33,696 bases of DNA from an uncultured Atopobiaceae bacterium (GCA_905235165.1 CAJOKK010000002.1:13100-46795); one strand, 5' to 3'. Numbered from the stretch's first letter, positions 23,940 to 32,396 are shown. Program-made: numbers and translations. The notes: generated from the sequence alone by a model not told the origin.

Positions 23940-24017
23940 AATGGCGGAATTACCATCCGCCATTAGACCGAAGGAACACCTGCAGCGGTAATTCCGTTGC
24001 AGGTGTTCTCATTACCG
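23940..24017 (-). promoter_or_regulatory. Structured 5' leader of ppdK with competing pairings
   Basis: On the minus strand a 35-nt hairpin (24008-23974, 11-bp outer stem GAACACCTGCA/TGCAGGTGTTC) is followed by an AATGGCGG/CCGCCATT hairpin (23964-23940). The core of the first reads CGGAATTACC and the side of the second reads GGTAATTCCG, which are exact complements. A third segment CGGTAAT at the predicted 5' end (24017-24011) can also pair with ATTACCG in the first hairpin. Three segments can therefore compete for one partner, as in attenuators or riboswitches. No U-run follows either hairpin, so translational control or DNA-level operator repeats are as likely as attenuation. Confidence 0.55.
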
Positions 24018-24023
24018 TGAGAT

Positions 24024-24052
24024 ATGGTAGCAGAGAAATAGCAGAGAAAGAA
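24024..24052 (-). promoter_or_regulatory. Possible ppdK promoter
   Basis: TTCTTT (24047-24052) and TACCAT (24024-24029) on the minus strand are 17 nt apart. The -10 is preceded by TGC, giving an extended -10. It lies immediately after the stop of the upstream regulator-like gene and would place the start of the mRNA near 24017. Confidence 0.4.
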
Positions 24053-24054
24053 CG

Positions 24055-24462
24055 CTAAATCTCCTCAATTTGAACCTTTGTGCGCCTTCCCGCCTGAGAA
24101 ATCGGCTCAGCCCCAGTTAAAGTCGAGATAATGCGCATAGAAGGACCGAGCAAATCGATCGAAGGAATGCCGCGAGAATCGAGCTCGTTACGAATCTCAT
24201 GGCGCAGGTTGTTGTCGACGATGGTGTGGAAGACGGCAAGGCGCGCCCAACCGTCATCATGCTTGTCGAGATACTCCCTGACCATGTCGGCAGAACGGAC
24301 GTTGCCGATCTTGCGGATAATAACCAAGCCCTCTTCGAACTGTGCGGCTTCAACAACGTCGGCGGCAGTCTTGCCACGTGCGTCAGAGAGAACGACCACG
24401 ATGGGGGTTTCCTCAACAACGAGGTCCTCAACGACGGGCTCGTTTGTGTTCTGATCTGTCAT
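24055..24462 (-). CDS. Stand-alone N-terminal domain of PPDK regulatory protein (DUF299-like)
   Basis: A 135-aa protein resembling only the N-terminal half of the PPDK/PEP-synthase regulatory kinase-pyrophosphorylase (PDRP1/PpsR, DUF299, usually about 270 aa). Matching segments are VVLSDARGKTAADVV (23-37; family SDSTGETA), LAVFHTIVDNNLRHEI (75-90), IPSIDLLGPSMRIIS (99-113) and GAEPISQAG (117-125). The C-terminal domain with the P-loop (family pattern GVSRTSKTP) is absent, and the 135 nt before ppdK do not encode it in any frame. GGAGGAG lies five bases before ATG 24462; an in-frame GTG two codons earlier is less likely. Its position between glyS and ppdK is the expected place for this regulator. 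Whether it still acts on PPDK Thr480 is unknown; without the P-loop, kinase activity is unlikely. Confidence 0.75.
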   Translation of the reverse strand: MTDQNTNEPVVEDLVVEETPIVVVLSDARGKTAADVVEAAQFEEGLVIIRKIGNVRSADMVREYLDKHDDGWARLAVFHTIVDNNLRHEIRNELDSRGIPSIDLLGPSMRIISTLTGAEPISQAGRRTKVQIEEI

Positions 24463-24504
24463 GAGCACTCCTCCAATGCGTTCGGTTACAGGCTAAGCAT
24501 AACG

Positions 24505-26601
24505 CTATTTCTTGCGAGAAAGCGCGCCGATATCGGCGACATCGCCGAATACCGCCACGAACCTGTTGAGCAGGCGCAAACGGTTCTCGCGCAGACGCTC
24601 GTTCTCGTCCATGACCAGGACGTCCTCAAAGAAGCGATCGATTGGGGTCCTCAAGTCGGCGAGGGCCGCGGTGGCAGAGGCGTAGTCGCGAGCGAGAAGG
24701 GCCTCCTGGACCCGTTTGGCACCGTCAGAGCAGGCGTCGAGCAGGGATTGCTCGGCATCACCCAGCAGGGACTCATCGATCTCGGTGCCCAGCTCGGCAT
24801 CGGCAAGGTGCGCGGCGCGGGCATGAGCGGTCGCGAGGTCCTCAAAGAGCTCGCGGGCATTGTTGCGGGCGTCCTCAAGGGCGTGAGCACGCGAGAGGAA
24901 CTCGACCGGGTCGATGACCTGGACGGCCTGAACGGCCTCGATGGTGTCGGGCGAGACGGCCTCGTCGCGGGCGATAGCCACGAGACGGCCGGCGAAGAAG
25001 AGGGCGACCTTGGCGGCGACCTCGTTACGGTCGAACTCGATGCCCTGCTCAGCGAAGGAGTCGAGCGCGCGGGCGATGAGGGAGCGCAGGCTGACCGACG
25101 GCATGGTGCGCAGCATGGCGATCACGCCGATGGCGGAGCGGCGCACGGCGAAGGGGTCGGCAGAGCCCGTGGGAGGCTCGTCGATGGCGAACATGCCGCA
25201 GATGGTGTCGAGCTTGTCGGCCACGGCAACGGCCTTGCCCACCAGGGAGGAAGGCAGCTCATCGCCGGCAAAGCGGGGACGATAGTGCTCGGAGATGGCC
25301 TCGGCCACGACGTCCTTCTCGCCCTGGGCCTTGGCATAGTAGCCGCCCATGACGCCCTGCTGGCTGGTGAACTCGACGACCGCCTGGGAGACAAGGTCAG
25401 CCTTAGCCAGGTGCGCGGCGCGGGCAGCGTCTTCGGCCACGGCAGCGTCGTCGCTCGCCTCGAGGGCGACCTCACGAGCCAGGACCTCCATACGCTCGGA
25501 CTTCTGCAGGACGGTGCCGAGCTTCTTCTGGAAGACGACCTGCGACAGGCGCTCGCGGAAGGCGTCGAGGCCGACCTTGAGGTCCTCGTCGTAGAAGAAC
25601 TTGGCGTCGTCCAGGCGCGGGCGCACGACGCGCTCGTTGCCGGCGCGCACGGTGTCGCTCACCGCAGGGTCGGCGTTGGAGACGATGACGAACTCACGGG
25701 TCAGCGAGCCATCAGCGGCATAGATCGGGAAGTAGCGCTGGTGCTTGAGCATGGCCTCGACGATGATCTCGTGCGGAACGGCAAGGAACTCCTCGTCGAA
25801 GGTGCCCACGATGACGGTCGGCCACTCGCAGAGGTTCACGACCTCGTCGAAGACGGCCTTGGGCGTGTCGACGCGCGCACCGCCGCGCTCAGACTCGATG
25901 CGGGCGATCTCGGCGCGAATGGTCTCGGCACGACGCTGCTCGCCCATGACGAAGGCCTTCTCGAGCACGCCCTCGTAGGAAGCCGGGTCGGCCACGACGT
26001 GCTCGCCCGCGCCCAGCACGCGATGGCCGCGCGTGGTGTTGGAGCTCTTGACGTCGGCATAGGAAACCGGGATGACCTCACTGCCGAGCAGGGCGCAGAT
26101 CCAGCGGATGGGACGCACGAAGGTCTGGTGCTCGCTACCCCAGCGCTGGCTGCGGTAGTTGGGCCACTGGATGTTGGCGATGGTCTGCTCGCTCAGGGTG
26201 GAGAGCAGCTCGACGGCGCTCACCGAGGCCTGCTCGCGCTCGGCGAAGACGTACTCGTTGCCGTCGGTGTCAACGCGACGGACCAGGGCGTCTGCCGTGG
26301 TGCCGTTCTTGCGGGCGAAGCCCTCGGCAGCCTTGGTGGGGTTGCCGTCGGCATCGAAGGCGATGGCGCACTTGGGGCCGCGGACGACCTCGTGCACCTC
26401 CTCGGTCGCGGTGGCGCAGTCGCTCACGATCACCGCAAGGCGCCTCGGGCTGGAGAGGGTGCGCAGCTCGCCGTGGGCAAGGCCGGCCTCGTCGAGGCCC
26501 TTGGCGACGAGCTTGCCCAGCTGCTCCTGGGCCTTCATGAGCGGCGCGGAGGGCATCTCCTCGCAGCCGATCTCGAGCAGGAAATCACGGGTATCTGCCA
26601 T
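24505..26601 (-). CDS. glyS: Glycyl-tRNA synthetase beta subunit
   Basis: Beta subunit of the alpha2-beta2 bacterial GlyRS, which recognises tRNA-Gly and is needed for aminoacylation with GlyQ. It is 698 aa, the usual length. The N-terminus FLLEIGCEEMPSAPL is typical, followed by LSSPRRLAVIVSD, TFVRPIRWICALLG, HPxEI-like VPHEIIVEAMLKHQRYFPI, and ARLDDAKFFYDEDL, with an HD-like region and a C-terminal anticodon-binding-like domain ending in ENRLRLLNRFVAVFGDVADI. The ATG has AGGAGG nine bases upstream and follows the glyQ stop by one base, so translation is coupled. Confidence 0.97.
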   Translation of the reverse strand: MADTRDFLLEIGCEEMPSAPLMKAQEQLGKLVAKGLDEAGLAHGELRTLSSPRRLAVIVSDCATATEEVHEVVRGPKCAIAFDADGNPTKAAEGFARKNGTTADALVRRVDTDGNEYVFAEREQASVSAVELLSTLSEQTIANIQWPNYRSQRWGSEHQTFVRPIRWICALLGSEVIPVSYADVKSSNTTRGHRVLGAGEHVVADPASYEGVLEKAFVMGEQRRAETIRAEIARIESERGGARVDTPKAVFDEVVNLCEWPTVIVGTFDEEFLAVPHEIIVEAMLKHQRYFPIYAADGSLTREFVIVSNADPAVSDTVRAGNERVVRPRLDDAKFFYDEDLKVGLDAFRERLSQVVFQKKLGTVLQKSERMEVLAREVALEASDDAAVAEDAARAAHLAKADLVSQAVVEFTSQQGVMGGYYAKAQGEKDVVAEAISEHYRPRFAGDELPSSLVGKAVAVADKLDTICGMFAIDEPPTGSADPFAVRRSAIGVIAMLRTMPSVSLRSLIARALDSFAEQGIEFDRNEVAAKVALFFAGRLVAIARDEAVSPDTIEAVQAVQVIDPVEFLSRAHALEDARNNARELFEDLATAHARAAHLADAELGTEIDESLLGDAEQSLLDACSDGAKRVQEALLARDYASATAALADLRTPIDRFFEDVLVMDENERLRENRLRLLNRFVAVFGDVADIGALSRKK

Positions 26602-26602
26602 C

Positions 26603-27514
26603 TTAGGCCACCTCCTGGGAAGCGTCGGCGCCCTTGGAGGCGACGAGCTCGAGGTAGGCCTCGCAGCAAGCCTTGGCCACCGTGCGGACGCGAAGGATGT
26701 AGTTGGCGCGCTCGGTTGCCGAAATGGCACCGCGAGCGTCGAGGATGTTGAAGGCGTGGCTGCACTTCATCACGCAGTCGTAGGCAGGAAGCGGCAGCTT
26801 GGCCTCGAGGCAGCTCGCGCACTCGGCCTCATACTCGTCGAACTTGCGACGCATGAGCTCGATGTCGGCGACCTCGAAGTTGTAGCAGCTGAACTCGTAC
26901 TCGTTCTCGTGGAAGACGTCGCCGTAGGTCATGGGCGTGCCGTCGGGCAGGTAGGACCACACGAGGTCATAGACGGAGTCCACGCCCTGGATGTACATGG
27001 CGATGCGCTCCAGGCCATAGGTGATCTCCACCGGCACGGGATCGACCTCGATGCCGCCCACCTGCTGGAAGTAGGTGTACTGGGTGACTTCCATGCCGTC
27101 CAGCCAGACCTCCCAACCAAGGCCCCAGGCGCCGAGCGTCGGGCTCTCCCAGTCGTCCTCAACAAAGCGGACGTCATGCTTGGCGGGATCGAGGCCGATG
27201 GCCTTGAGCGAGCCGAGGTAGAGGTCCTGCGAGTCGGCCGGGCAGGGCTTGAGGATGACCTGGAACTGGTAGTAGTGCTGCATGCGGTTGGGATTCTCGC
27301 CATAGCGGCCGTCGGCCGGACGGCGGCAAGGCTGCGGATAGCAGGTACGCCAAGCGGCGGGACCAAGGCTGCGCAGGGTCGTGGCAGTATGGAAGGTACC
27401 GGCACCAACCTCGCTGTCGTAGGGCTGCATCACGGTGCAGCCATGCTCTGCCCAGTAGTTGGTCAGAGTCAAGATCATGTCCTGAAATGTCAACGTGTTA
27501 CCTGCGGTATCCAC
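26603..27514 (-). CDS. glyQ: Glycyl-tRNA synthetase alpha subunit
   Basis: Class II catalytic subunit that activates glycine and charges tRNA-Gly with GlyS. The 303-aa protein has TFQDMILTLTNYWAEHGC, MQPYDSEVGAGTFHTATTL, the motif-2 region YPQPCRRPADGRYGENPNR, and GLGWEVWLDGMEVTQYTYFQQ. The most likely start is GTG at 27514, since AGGAGG lies six bases upstream. A TTG at 27535 opens the same frame but would place the ribosome binding site inside the coding region. The gene follows lepB by 24 nt. No T-box leader was recognised in that short gap. Confidence 0.95.
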   Translation of the reverse strand: MDTAGNTLTFQDMILTLTNYWAEHGCTVMQPYDSEVGAGTFHTATTLRSLGPAAWRTCYPQPCRRPADGRYGENPNRMQHYYQFQVILKPCPADSQDLYLGSLKAIGLDPAKHDVRFVEDDWESPTLGAWGLGWEVWLDGMEVTQYTYFQQVGGIEVDPVPVEITYGLERIAMYIQGVDSVYDLVWSYLPDGTPMTYGDVFHENEYEFSCYNFEVADIELMRRKFDEYEAECASCLEAKLPLPAYDCVMKCSHAFNILDARGAISATERANYILRVRTVAKACCEAYLELVASKGADASQEVA

Positions 27515-27538
27515 GCTTCCCTCCTCACTTCTCAAACG

Positions 27539-28207
27539 TTAGTAGGTAGGACGCTCAAAGACGTGAGCGTCGGAGAATGGCCAGAAGACAAAGAGCGCAC
27601 GGGCGGAGACGGTGTCGACGTCCACCGCACCGAAATAGCGCGAGTCAGACGAGTTGGTGCGGTTGTCGCCCATCACCCAGACGTGACCCTTGGGAACCTG
27701 ATAGGGGTAGGCGATAGGGCCCTCCAGGAAAGGTGCGTGGGTAGGCAGCGGATCGGAGGGCTTGTCGAGCACGTAGGGCTCGTCGAGCTCCTTGCCGTCA
27801 ACCACGACGTGACCGTCAACCAGATCGACCGTCTGTCCCTCGGTGGCGATGACGCGCTTGATGAGGATGACGTTCGGGTCGGTCGGGTCGGTGAAGGTAA
27901 CGACCTCGCCCACCATCGGGGAGCGCATGTAGTAGGTGATCTTCTCGCCGATCAGACGATCGTTCAGCTGGATCGTCTCGAGCATGGAGCCCGTCGGAAC
28001 CTGATAGGTGTCGGCTACGAAGATGCGAATCAAAACAACGACACCCACGGTAATGGCGCAGGTGAGAAGCAGGTCGAGCCAAGCCGGCATACCCTTCTTC
28101 TCCTCCTCAGGCTGAGGGTCCTGGGGCGCAAGCCCCTCCTGCTGCACGGAAACCTGGGCCAGCTCCTGCGCTTCCGCAGGCTGATCCTGCTTGAAATGGT
28201 TGGCCAT
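27539..28207 (-). CDS. lepB: Signal peptidase I
   Basis: Membrane serine-lysine protease that cleaves signal peptides of exported proteins. The 222-aa protein has a 40-residue acidic, Gln/Pro-rich cytoplasmic tail, one membrane segment (about 42-65), then the catalytic serine in PTGSMLETIQ (Ser74), the general-base lysine in ILIKRVIATEGQ (Lys117), and the C-terminal GDNRTNSSDSRYFG (180-193). A single N-terminal helix is the Gram-positive pattern. The ATG follows the trmD stop by two bases, with GGGAGG about nine bases upstream inside trmD; a GTG two codons earlier is an alternative. The site in the ribosomal/tRNA unit beside trmD is common in Actinobacteria and Firmicutes. Confidence 0.96.
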   Translation of the reverse strand: MANHFKQDQPAEAQELAQVSVQQEGLAPQDPQPEEEKKGMPAWLDLLLTCAITVGVVVLIRIFVADTYQVPTGSMLETIQLNDRLIGEKITYYMRSPMVGEVVTFTDPTDPNVILIKRVIATEGQTVDLVDGHVVVDGKELDEPYVLDKPSDPLPTHAPFLEGPIAYPYQVPKGHVWVMGDNRTNSSDSRYFGAVDVDTVSARALFVFWPFSDAHVFERPTY

Positions 28208-28209
28208 GC

Positions 28210-28959
28210 TCACATACCTCCCTGGGTCTCGCTGTCTTGCACGATGTCATCGACGAAGGCGCGCTCCCCCTCGGAGAGCTCGAGCTTGTCGAGAAGATCA
28301 GGCCGAAGGCGTGCCGTGCGCTCGAGCGAGCTCTCGCGACGCCAGCGCGCGATGGCGCCATGGTCGCCCGAGAGCAGCACCGGGGGAACGCAGCGACCAC
28401 GAAAGTCGGCTGGCCTTGTGTACTGCTCGTACTCTAGCAGTCCGTCGGAAAACGACTCGTCTTGGGCACTCTGCTCATCGCCGAGCGCACCAGGAAGCAG
28501 GCGAACAACGGCATCGCTCACCACCATGGCGGCAAGCTCGCCTCCCGTCAGCACATAGTCTCCCAGGCTGATGACCTCGTCGGCCAGCTCGTAGCAGCGC
28601 TCGTCCATGCCCTCATAGCGACCACAGACGAAGAGCAGTCGCTCATAGCCGGCAAGGCGCTCGGCCTCGGCCTGGCAGAAGGGCGTACCCACCGGCGAGA
28701 AGAACACCACGTGGGGCTTGACGTCGCCTCGCGCGGCAAGGTCCTCAACCGCCTCAAAGATGGGCTCGGGCTTCATGAGCATGCCCTGGCCTCCGCCAAA
28801 GGGCGCGTCATCGACGGTGCGATGGCGATCATGCGTCCAGTCGCGCAGGTCATGGACGGACAGGTCAAAGATGCCCGCCTTGCGGGCGCGACCCATGATG
28901 GACGCGTCAAAGTAGGGCTCGAAGACCTGCGGGATGACGCTCACGATGTCGATCTGCAT
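28210..28959 (-). CDS. trmD: tRNA (guanine-37-N1) methyltransferase
   Basis: SAM-dependent SPOUT enzyme that makes m1G37 next to the anticodon and so prevents +1 frameshifting. The 249-aa protein has MQIDIVSVIPQVFEPYF, DDAPFGGGQGMLMKPEP, and the trefoil-knot residues LFVCGRYEGMDER and EVISLGDYVLTGGELAAMV, then VPPVLLSGDHGAIARWRR in the C-terminal tRNA-binding domain. GGAGG lies eight bases before the ATG, which starts one base after the rimM stop. The 3' end is almost joined to lepB. Confidence 0.97.
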   Translation of the reverse strand: MQIDIVSVIPQVFEPYFDASIMGRARKAGIFDLSVHDLRDWTHDRHRTVDDAPFGGGQGMLMKPEPIFEAVEDLAARGDVKPHVVFFSPVGTPFCQAEAERLAGYERLLFVCGRYEGMDERCYELADEVISLGDYVLTGGELAAMVVSDAVVRLLPGALGDEQSAQDESFSDGLLEYEQYTRPADFRGRCVPPVLLSGDHGAIARWRRESSLERTARLRPDLLDKLELSEGERAFVDDIVQDSETQGGM

Positions 28960-28960
28960 G

Positions 28961-29476
28961 CTAGTCACCCTCCACGAGGCCGCGCGGCAGGTCAACCAGA
29001 ATCGGCTCGCCCTCCTCGAGGGAGAGGATCATCTCGTCAACGACGGGCACCAGGACCTCGCCATACTGCCCGCGCACGACCCAGACGTCGTTGGCGACGC
29101 CGAGCATGACCTCCTCGATGACACCAAGCGCACCGCGTGTCTCGTCGGTGACCTCGCGGCCCACGAGATGCGTCACGTCATGCAGAGCAAAGCCCTCAGG
29201 AAGCTCAGACTCGGCAACCAGCAGGGTCTTGCCCACCAGCTCGCGGGCGGCGTCGATGGTCTTGATGCCCTCGAGCGCCACGAGCTGGCCAGACGGCCCA
29301 TCGGAGCATGACGAAACCCGGTACGCGCGCGGCCCCTTGAGGGCCGGCGGCACCGGATGGACGTGCATGCCTACGTCCAAGACGAGAGCGAGGCCGTGAA
29401 CGGGAACCGTCACGACCTCACCCCTCCTCCCGTGTGACTTCGCCACACGGGCTATGGCTCTATAACGCTCGCGCAC
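28961..29476 (-). CDS. rimM: 16S rRNA processing/ribosome maturation factor RimM
   Basis: Assists maturation of the 30S head domain and binds S19. The 171-aa protein has the N-terminal barrel (YRAIARVAKSHGRRGEVVTVP, with the family's G-x-x-GEV pattern), a middle segment ALEGIKTIDAARELVGKTLLV, and the PRC-barrel (LVGREVTDETRGALGVIEEVM, VLVPVVDEMILSLE, ILVDLPRGLVEGD). No ATG is available near the start of similarity. A GTG at 29476 lies eight bases after the khpA stop with a weak AGGTG before it, so it probably relies on coupling from khpA. The rpsP-khpA-rimM-trmD order is the standard one. Confidence 0.95.
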   Translation of the reverse strand: MRERYRAIARVAKSHGRRGEVVTVPVHGLALVLDVGMHVHPVPPALKGPRAYRVSSCSDGPSGQLVALEGIKTIDAARELVGKTLLVAESELPEGFALHDVTHLVGREVTDETRGALGVIEEVMLGVANDVWVVRGQYGEVLVPVVDEMILSLEEGEPILVDLPRGLVEGD

Positions 29477-29484
29477 CGATGCAC

Positions 29485-29763
29485 CTAGCCCAGAACCTCA
29501 ACCCTAACCGGGGTGCCCACACGGGAACCCAGGGCGCGGGCAAGAGTACGGATGGCCTTGATCGTGCGGCCATGACGGCCAATGATACGACCAGCGTCGT
29601 CTGCAGCGCAGCTTACCTCGATAAGAGCTCCGTCTGCACCATCGGTCACATCGAGAGAGACCGACTCCTCGTCTTGCACGAGGCCACAGACGATGTACTC
29701 AACCAGGTCGGCGACCGCATCGGACGGCATCTCCTCGACGGCGTCGTCGATTTGGTCAGCCAC
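29485..29763 (-). CDS. khpA: KH-domain RNA-binding protein KhpA
   Basis: A 92-aa single KH domain protein. In streptococci KhpA partners KhpB/EloR in RNA binding and cell-elongation control. The KH signature GRIIGRHGRTIKAIRTLARAL contains the GxxG loop GRHG (62-65), and the tail is the usual VRVEVLG. The start is GTG 29763, three bases after the rpsP stop. The purine-rich 3' end of rpsP acts as ribosome binding site (GAGGAAGAG). Position between rpsP and rimM is typical. Confidence 0.95.
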   Translation of the reverse strand: MADQIDDAVEEMPSDAVADLVEYIVCGLVQDEESVSLDVTDGADGALIEVSCAADDAGRIIGRHGRTIKAIRTLARALGSRVGTPVRVEVLG

Positions 29764-29766
29764 GGG

Positions 29767-30120
29767 CTACTCTTCCTCGGCAGCAGCCTCAGCAGCAGCC
29801 TCGGCGGCAGCCTCAGCAGCGGCAGCGGCCTTGGCAGCCTGCTTCTTGGAAAGCTTCTGCTTCTTCTCGGGAGCGGGAGCACCCTCACGGACGATGTCGA
29901 TGAGGTGAGAGACGGCGTTGGACGGCTGGGCGCCCTTAGCGATCCACTCGTCGATCTTCTCGAGATCGAGCTCAATGGTCTTGGGGGTGGTCAGCGGGTT
30001 GTAGCGACCAACCAGCTCGATGAAGCGACCATCGCGACGGGCGCGGCCGTCAGCGACGACAACGCGGTAGTACGGACGCTTCTTGGCACCGTGACGGGCC
30101 AGGCGAATCTTGACTGCCAA
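29767..30120 (-). CDS. rpsP: 30S ribosomal protein S16
   Basis: Small-subunit assembly protein. The conserved core AVKIRLARHGAKKRPYYRVVVAD, GRFIELVGRYNPLTTPKTIELD and IDEWIAKGAQPSNAVSHLI fills the first 80 or so residues. A 35-residue tail of Lys then Ala/Glu repeats (AAAEAAAEAAAEAAAEEE type) follows, giving 117 aa. The residue before Ala-Val-Lys is encoded by TTG (30118-30120), with GGAGGAG six bases upstream. No in-frame ATG exists at the family start, so TTG is almost certainly the initiator. A promoter lies at 30195-30222, and a leader hairpin at 30140-30174 precedes the gene. It leads the nine-gene minus-strand series. Confidence 0.95.
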   Translation of the reverse strand: MAVKIRLARHGAKKRPYYRVVVADGRARRDGRFIELVGRYNPLTTPKTIELDLEKIDEWIAKGAQPSNAVSHLIDIVREGAPAPEKKQKLSKKQAAKAAAAAEAAAEAAAEAAAEEE

Positions 30121-30139
30121 TGAAAACTCCTCCAAACAG

Positions 30140-30222
30140 GCGGCGCACGTGGTAGATAAGGTAGGCTGCGCCGCAAGCCATACAGCAGCTAACAATGATA
30201 CGACACCAAAGCGACTACGCAA
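30140..30222 (-). promoter_or_regulatory. rpsP promoter and leader hairpin
   Basis: TTGCGT (30217-30222) and TATCAT (30195-30200) lie on the minus strand 16 nt apart. Downstream, GCGGCGCA/TGCGCCGC (30140-30174) forms an 8-bp perfect stem around a 19-nt loop in the leader. The hairpin may take part in control by a ribosomal protein; this is inferred from position. Confidence 0.5.
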
Positions 30223-30296
30223 GGTGCAGTTTTTGTGAACAGACTCGAAAGGTGCCGCGCGCAGGGGCGATTTCAGCGCCGTTTAAGCCTTCGCTG

Positions 30297-30324
30297 TTAC
30301 GATTCGAGTAGTTTCAGATATCTT
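30297..30324 (+). promoter_or_regulatory. Possible promoter of the two-component system genes
   Basis: TTACGA (30297-30302) and TATCTT (30319-30324) are 16 nt apart, 43 nt upstream of the response regulator ATG, in the divergent spacer shared with rpsP. Confidence 0.4.
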
Positions 30325-30366
30325 AACGGCCATACGGGGCCGTGGGTCGCGGGAGGAGCTATCCAC

Positions 30367-31053
<687 letters not shown>

Positions 31054-31063
31054 CAACCGCAAC

Positions 31064-32344
31064 ATGATCTCCGAGCTTCGCTGGAAGTTCGTCGCCATCT
31101 CGATGGCGCTCACCGGCATCGTGCTCGTGGGCGTGCTCGGCTCGACGCTCATCACCACCTGGAACACGCAGCAAGACATCATCCGGGAGTCGCTCGAGCG
31201 CGGCCTTCACGACGACATGGGCAACCTCCCGCAGGTGGGCGGTCCGCGCGACAAGTTCCGCGAGGGTAACGGTGGGGACTCCCACCTGCTCACCCTGGCC
31301 GTAGACGTCTCGTCCGACGGCGTGATCATCGAGACGAGCCGCTCCCCCATCGCCATCAACTCCTCCGTCTTGACCGAGGTCGTGAACACGGCCCTCGACT
31401 CGGAGCAGGACTACGGCCGGCTCAATGACCTCCATATTGCCTGGAAGCGGCAGGACAAGTACACGTCCTATACGGAAGAGACCCTCCTCAGCTCCGAAAC
31501 TACCACGGAAGCCACGACCCGCATCGCCATCGTAGACACGACGGCGCTCGACAGCGCCTTTGCCGAGCAGGTGAATAACGACCTCGTGATCGTGGCCGTG
31601 GCACTTGCGGCACTCTTCGCCATCTCCTGGGGCCTCGCCTCCTGGGCGCTGGGACCGGTGGAGGCTGCCTGGGAAGGACAGAAGCGCTTCATTGCCGACG
31701 CCTCGCACGAGCTCAAGACGCCGCTTGCGGTGATCGTGGCCAACACCGACATCCTCCTGGCCGACGAAGGCCTTGGCGAGGAGAGCCGCCGTTGGGTCAA
31801 GAGCACGGCCGACGAGGCGGCCAACATGCGCACGCTCGTGAACGACCTTCTCGAGCTCGCGCGCACCGACGAAGGCGCCGGCTCCAAGACGATGCAGCAC
31901 GTAGACGTAGACCTGTCAGACCTCGTTGACTCCGCGGTCCTGGAGTTTGATGCCGTGGCCTTTGAGAACGGCTGCCAAATCGAGGCGTCGATCGATGAGA
32001 ACGTGCATGTTGAGGGAGACCCGGAATGGCTCGCCCGTCTCAGCAAGATCTTGATGGACAACGCCTGCAAGTACGCAGCCGTGGGGACGACGATTGAGGT
32101 CTCGCTCACCCGACCGCTGGGACACCCAACCCTAAGCGTCACCAACCAGGGAAAGCCCATTGACGAAGAAGACCTCCCCCACCTCTTTGACCGCTTCTAT
32201 CGCTCCGACAAGGCGCGCGACCGCGAGACGGGCGGCTTTGGCTTGGGGCTGGCCATCGCAAAGGGCATCGCCGAGTCGCACGGAGGAACCATCACCGCTA
32301 CGAGCTCAGCCGAGGAGGGCACCCGCTTCACGGTGACCCTGTAG
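31064..32344 (+). CDS. Sensor histidine kinase
   Basis: A 426-aa membrane kinase, partner of the upstream response regulator. One membrane helix lies at about 8-30, an extracytoplasmic sensor region at about 35-172, and a second helix at about 174-197. The H-box ADASHELKTPL (His215) follows almost at once, without a clear HAMP domain. The ATPase domain has the N-box MDNACKYA (Asn333) and the G-box GGFGLGLAIAKGIAESHGG. The start is uncertain. ATG 31064 is 10 nt after the regulator stop but lacks a ribosome binding site; TTG 31034 overlaps the regulator gene and has GAGG three bases upstream. The sensor region is Ser/Thr/Glu-rich with no recognised ligand fold. Confidence 0.92.
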   Translation: MISELRWKFVAISMALTGIVLVGVLGSTLITTWNTQQDIIRESLERGLHDDMGNLPQVGGPRDKFREGNGGDSHLLTLAVDVSSDGVIIETSRSPIAINSSVLTEVVNTALDSEQDYGRLNDLHIAWKRQDKYTSYTEETLLSSETTTEATTRIAIVDTTALDSAFAEQVNNDLVIVAVALAALFAISWGLASWALGPVEAAWEGQKRFIADASHELKTPLAVIVANTDILLADEGLGEESRRWVKSTADEAANMRTLVNDLLELARTDEGAGSKTMQHVDVDLSDLVDSAVLEFDAVAFENGCQIEASIDENVHVEGDPEWLARLSKILMDNACKYAAVGTTIEVSLTRPLGHPTLSVTNQGKPIDEEDLPHLFDRFYRSDKARDRETGGFGLGLAIAKGIAESHGGTITATSSAEEGTRFTVTL

Positions 32345-32383
32345 GGAGCGGGCTCAGGTGAGGCCGCGTGAGGGCGCGGTCGT

Positions 32384-32389
32384 TATACT
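32384..32389 (+). promoter_or_regulatory. -10 box of dinB, likely leaderless
   Basis: TATACT is followed by exactly seven bases (TGAAAGC) and then ATG at 32397, the same layout as the yihY-like gene. No ribosome binding site or LexA-type box is evident. Confidence 0.5.
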
Positions 32390-32396
32390 TGAAAGC

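Noticed and set aside
21073..23991. A 972-codon open frame on the plus strand, antisense to ppdK and longer than it.
   Set aside because: It mirrors the GC-rich codon pattern of ppdK, has no recognisable family, lacks a ribosome binding site, and runs through the ppdK leader. The minus frame is a clear PPDK.
24199..26751. An 850-codon plus-strand frame antisense to the truncated regulator, glyS and glyQ.
   Set aside because: Composition-driven shadow; it crosses three real genes and shows only low-complexity Val/Gly/Leu/Asp-rich sequence.
27515..27538. Possible T-box riboswitch before glyQ.
   Set aside because: The lepB-glyQ gap is only 24 nt, too short for a T-box, and no specifier or antiterminator motif is visible.
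32345..32396. LexA/SOS box upstream of dinB.
   Set aside because: No GAAC-N4-GTTC or CTGT-N8-ACAG type site was found in the 52-nt gap.
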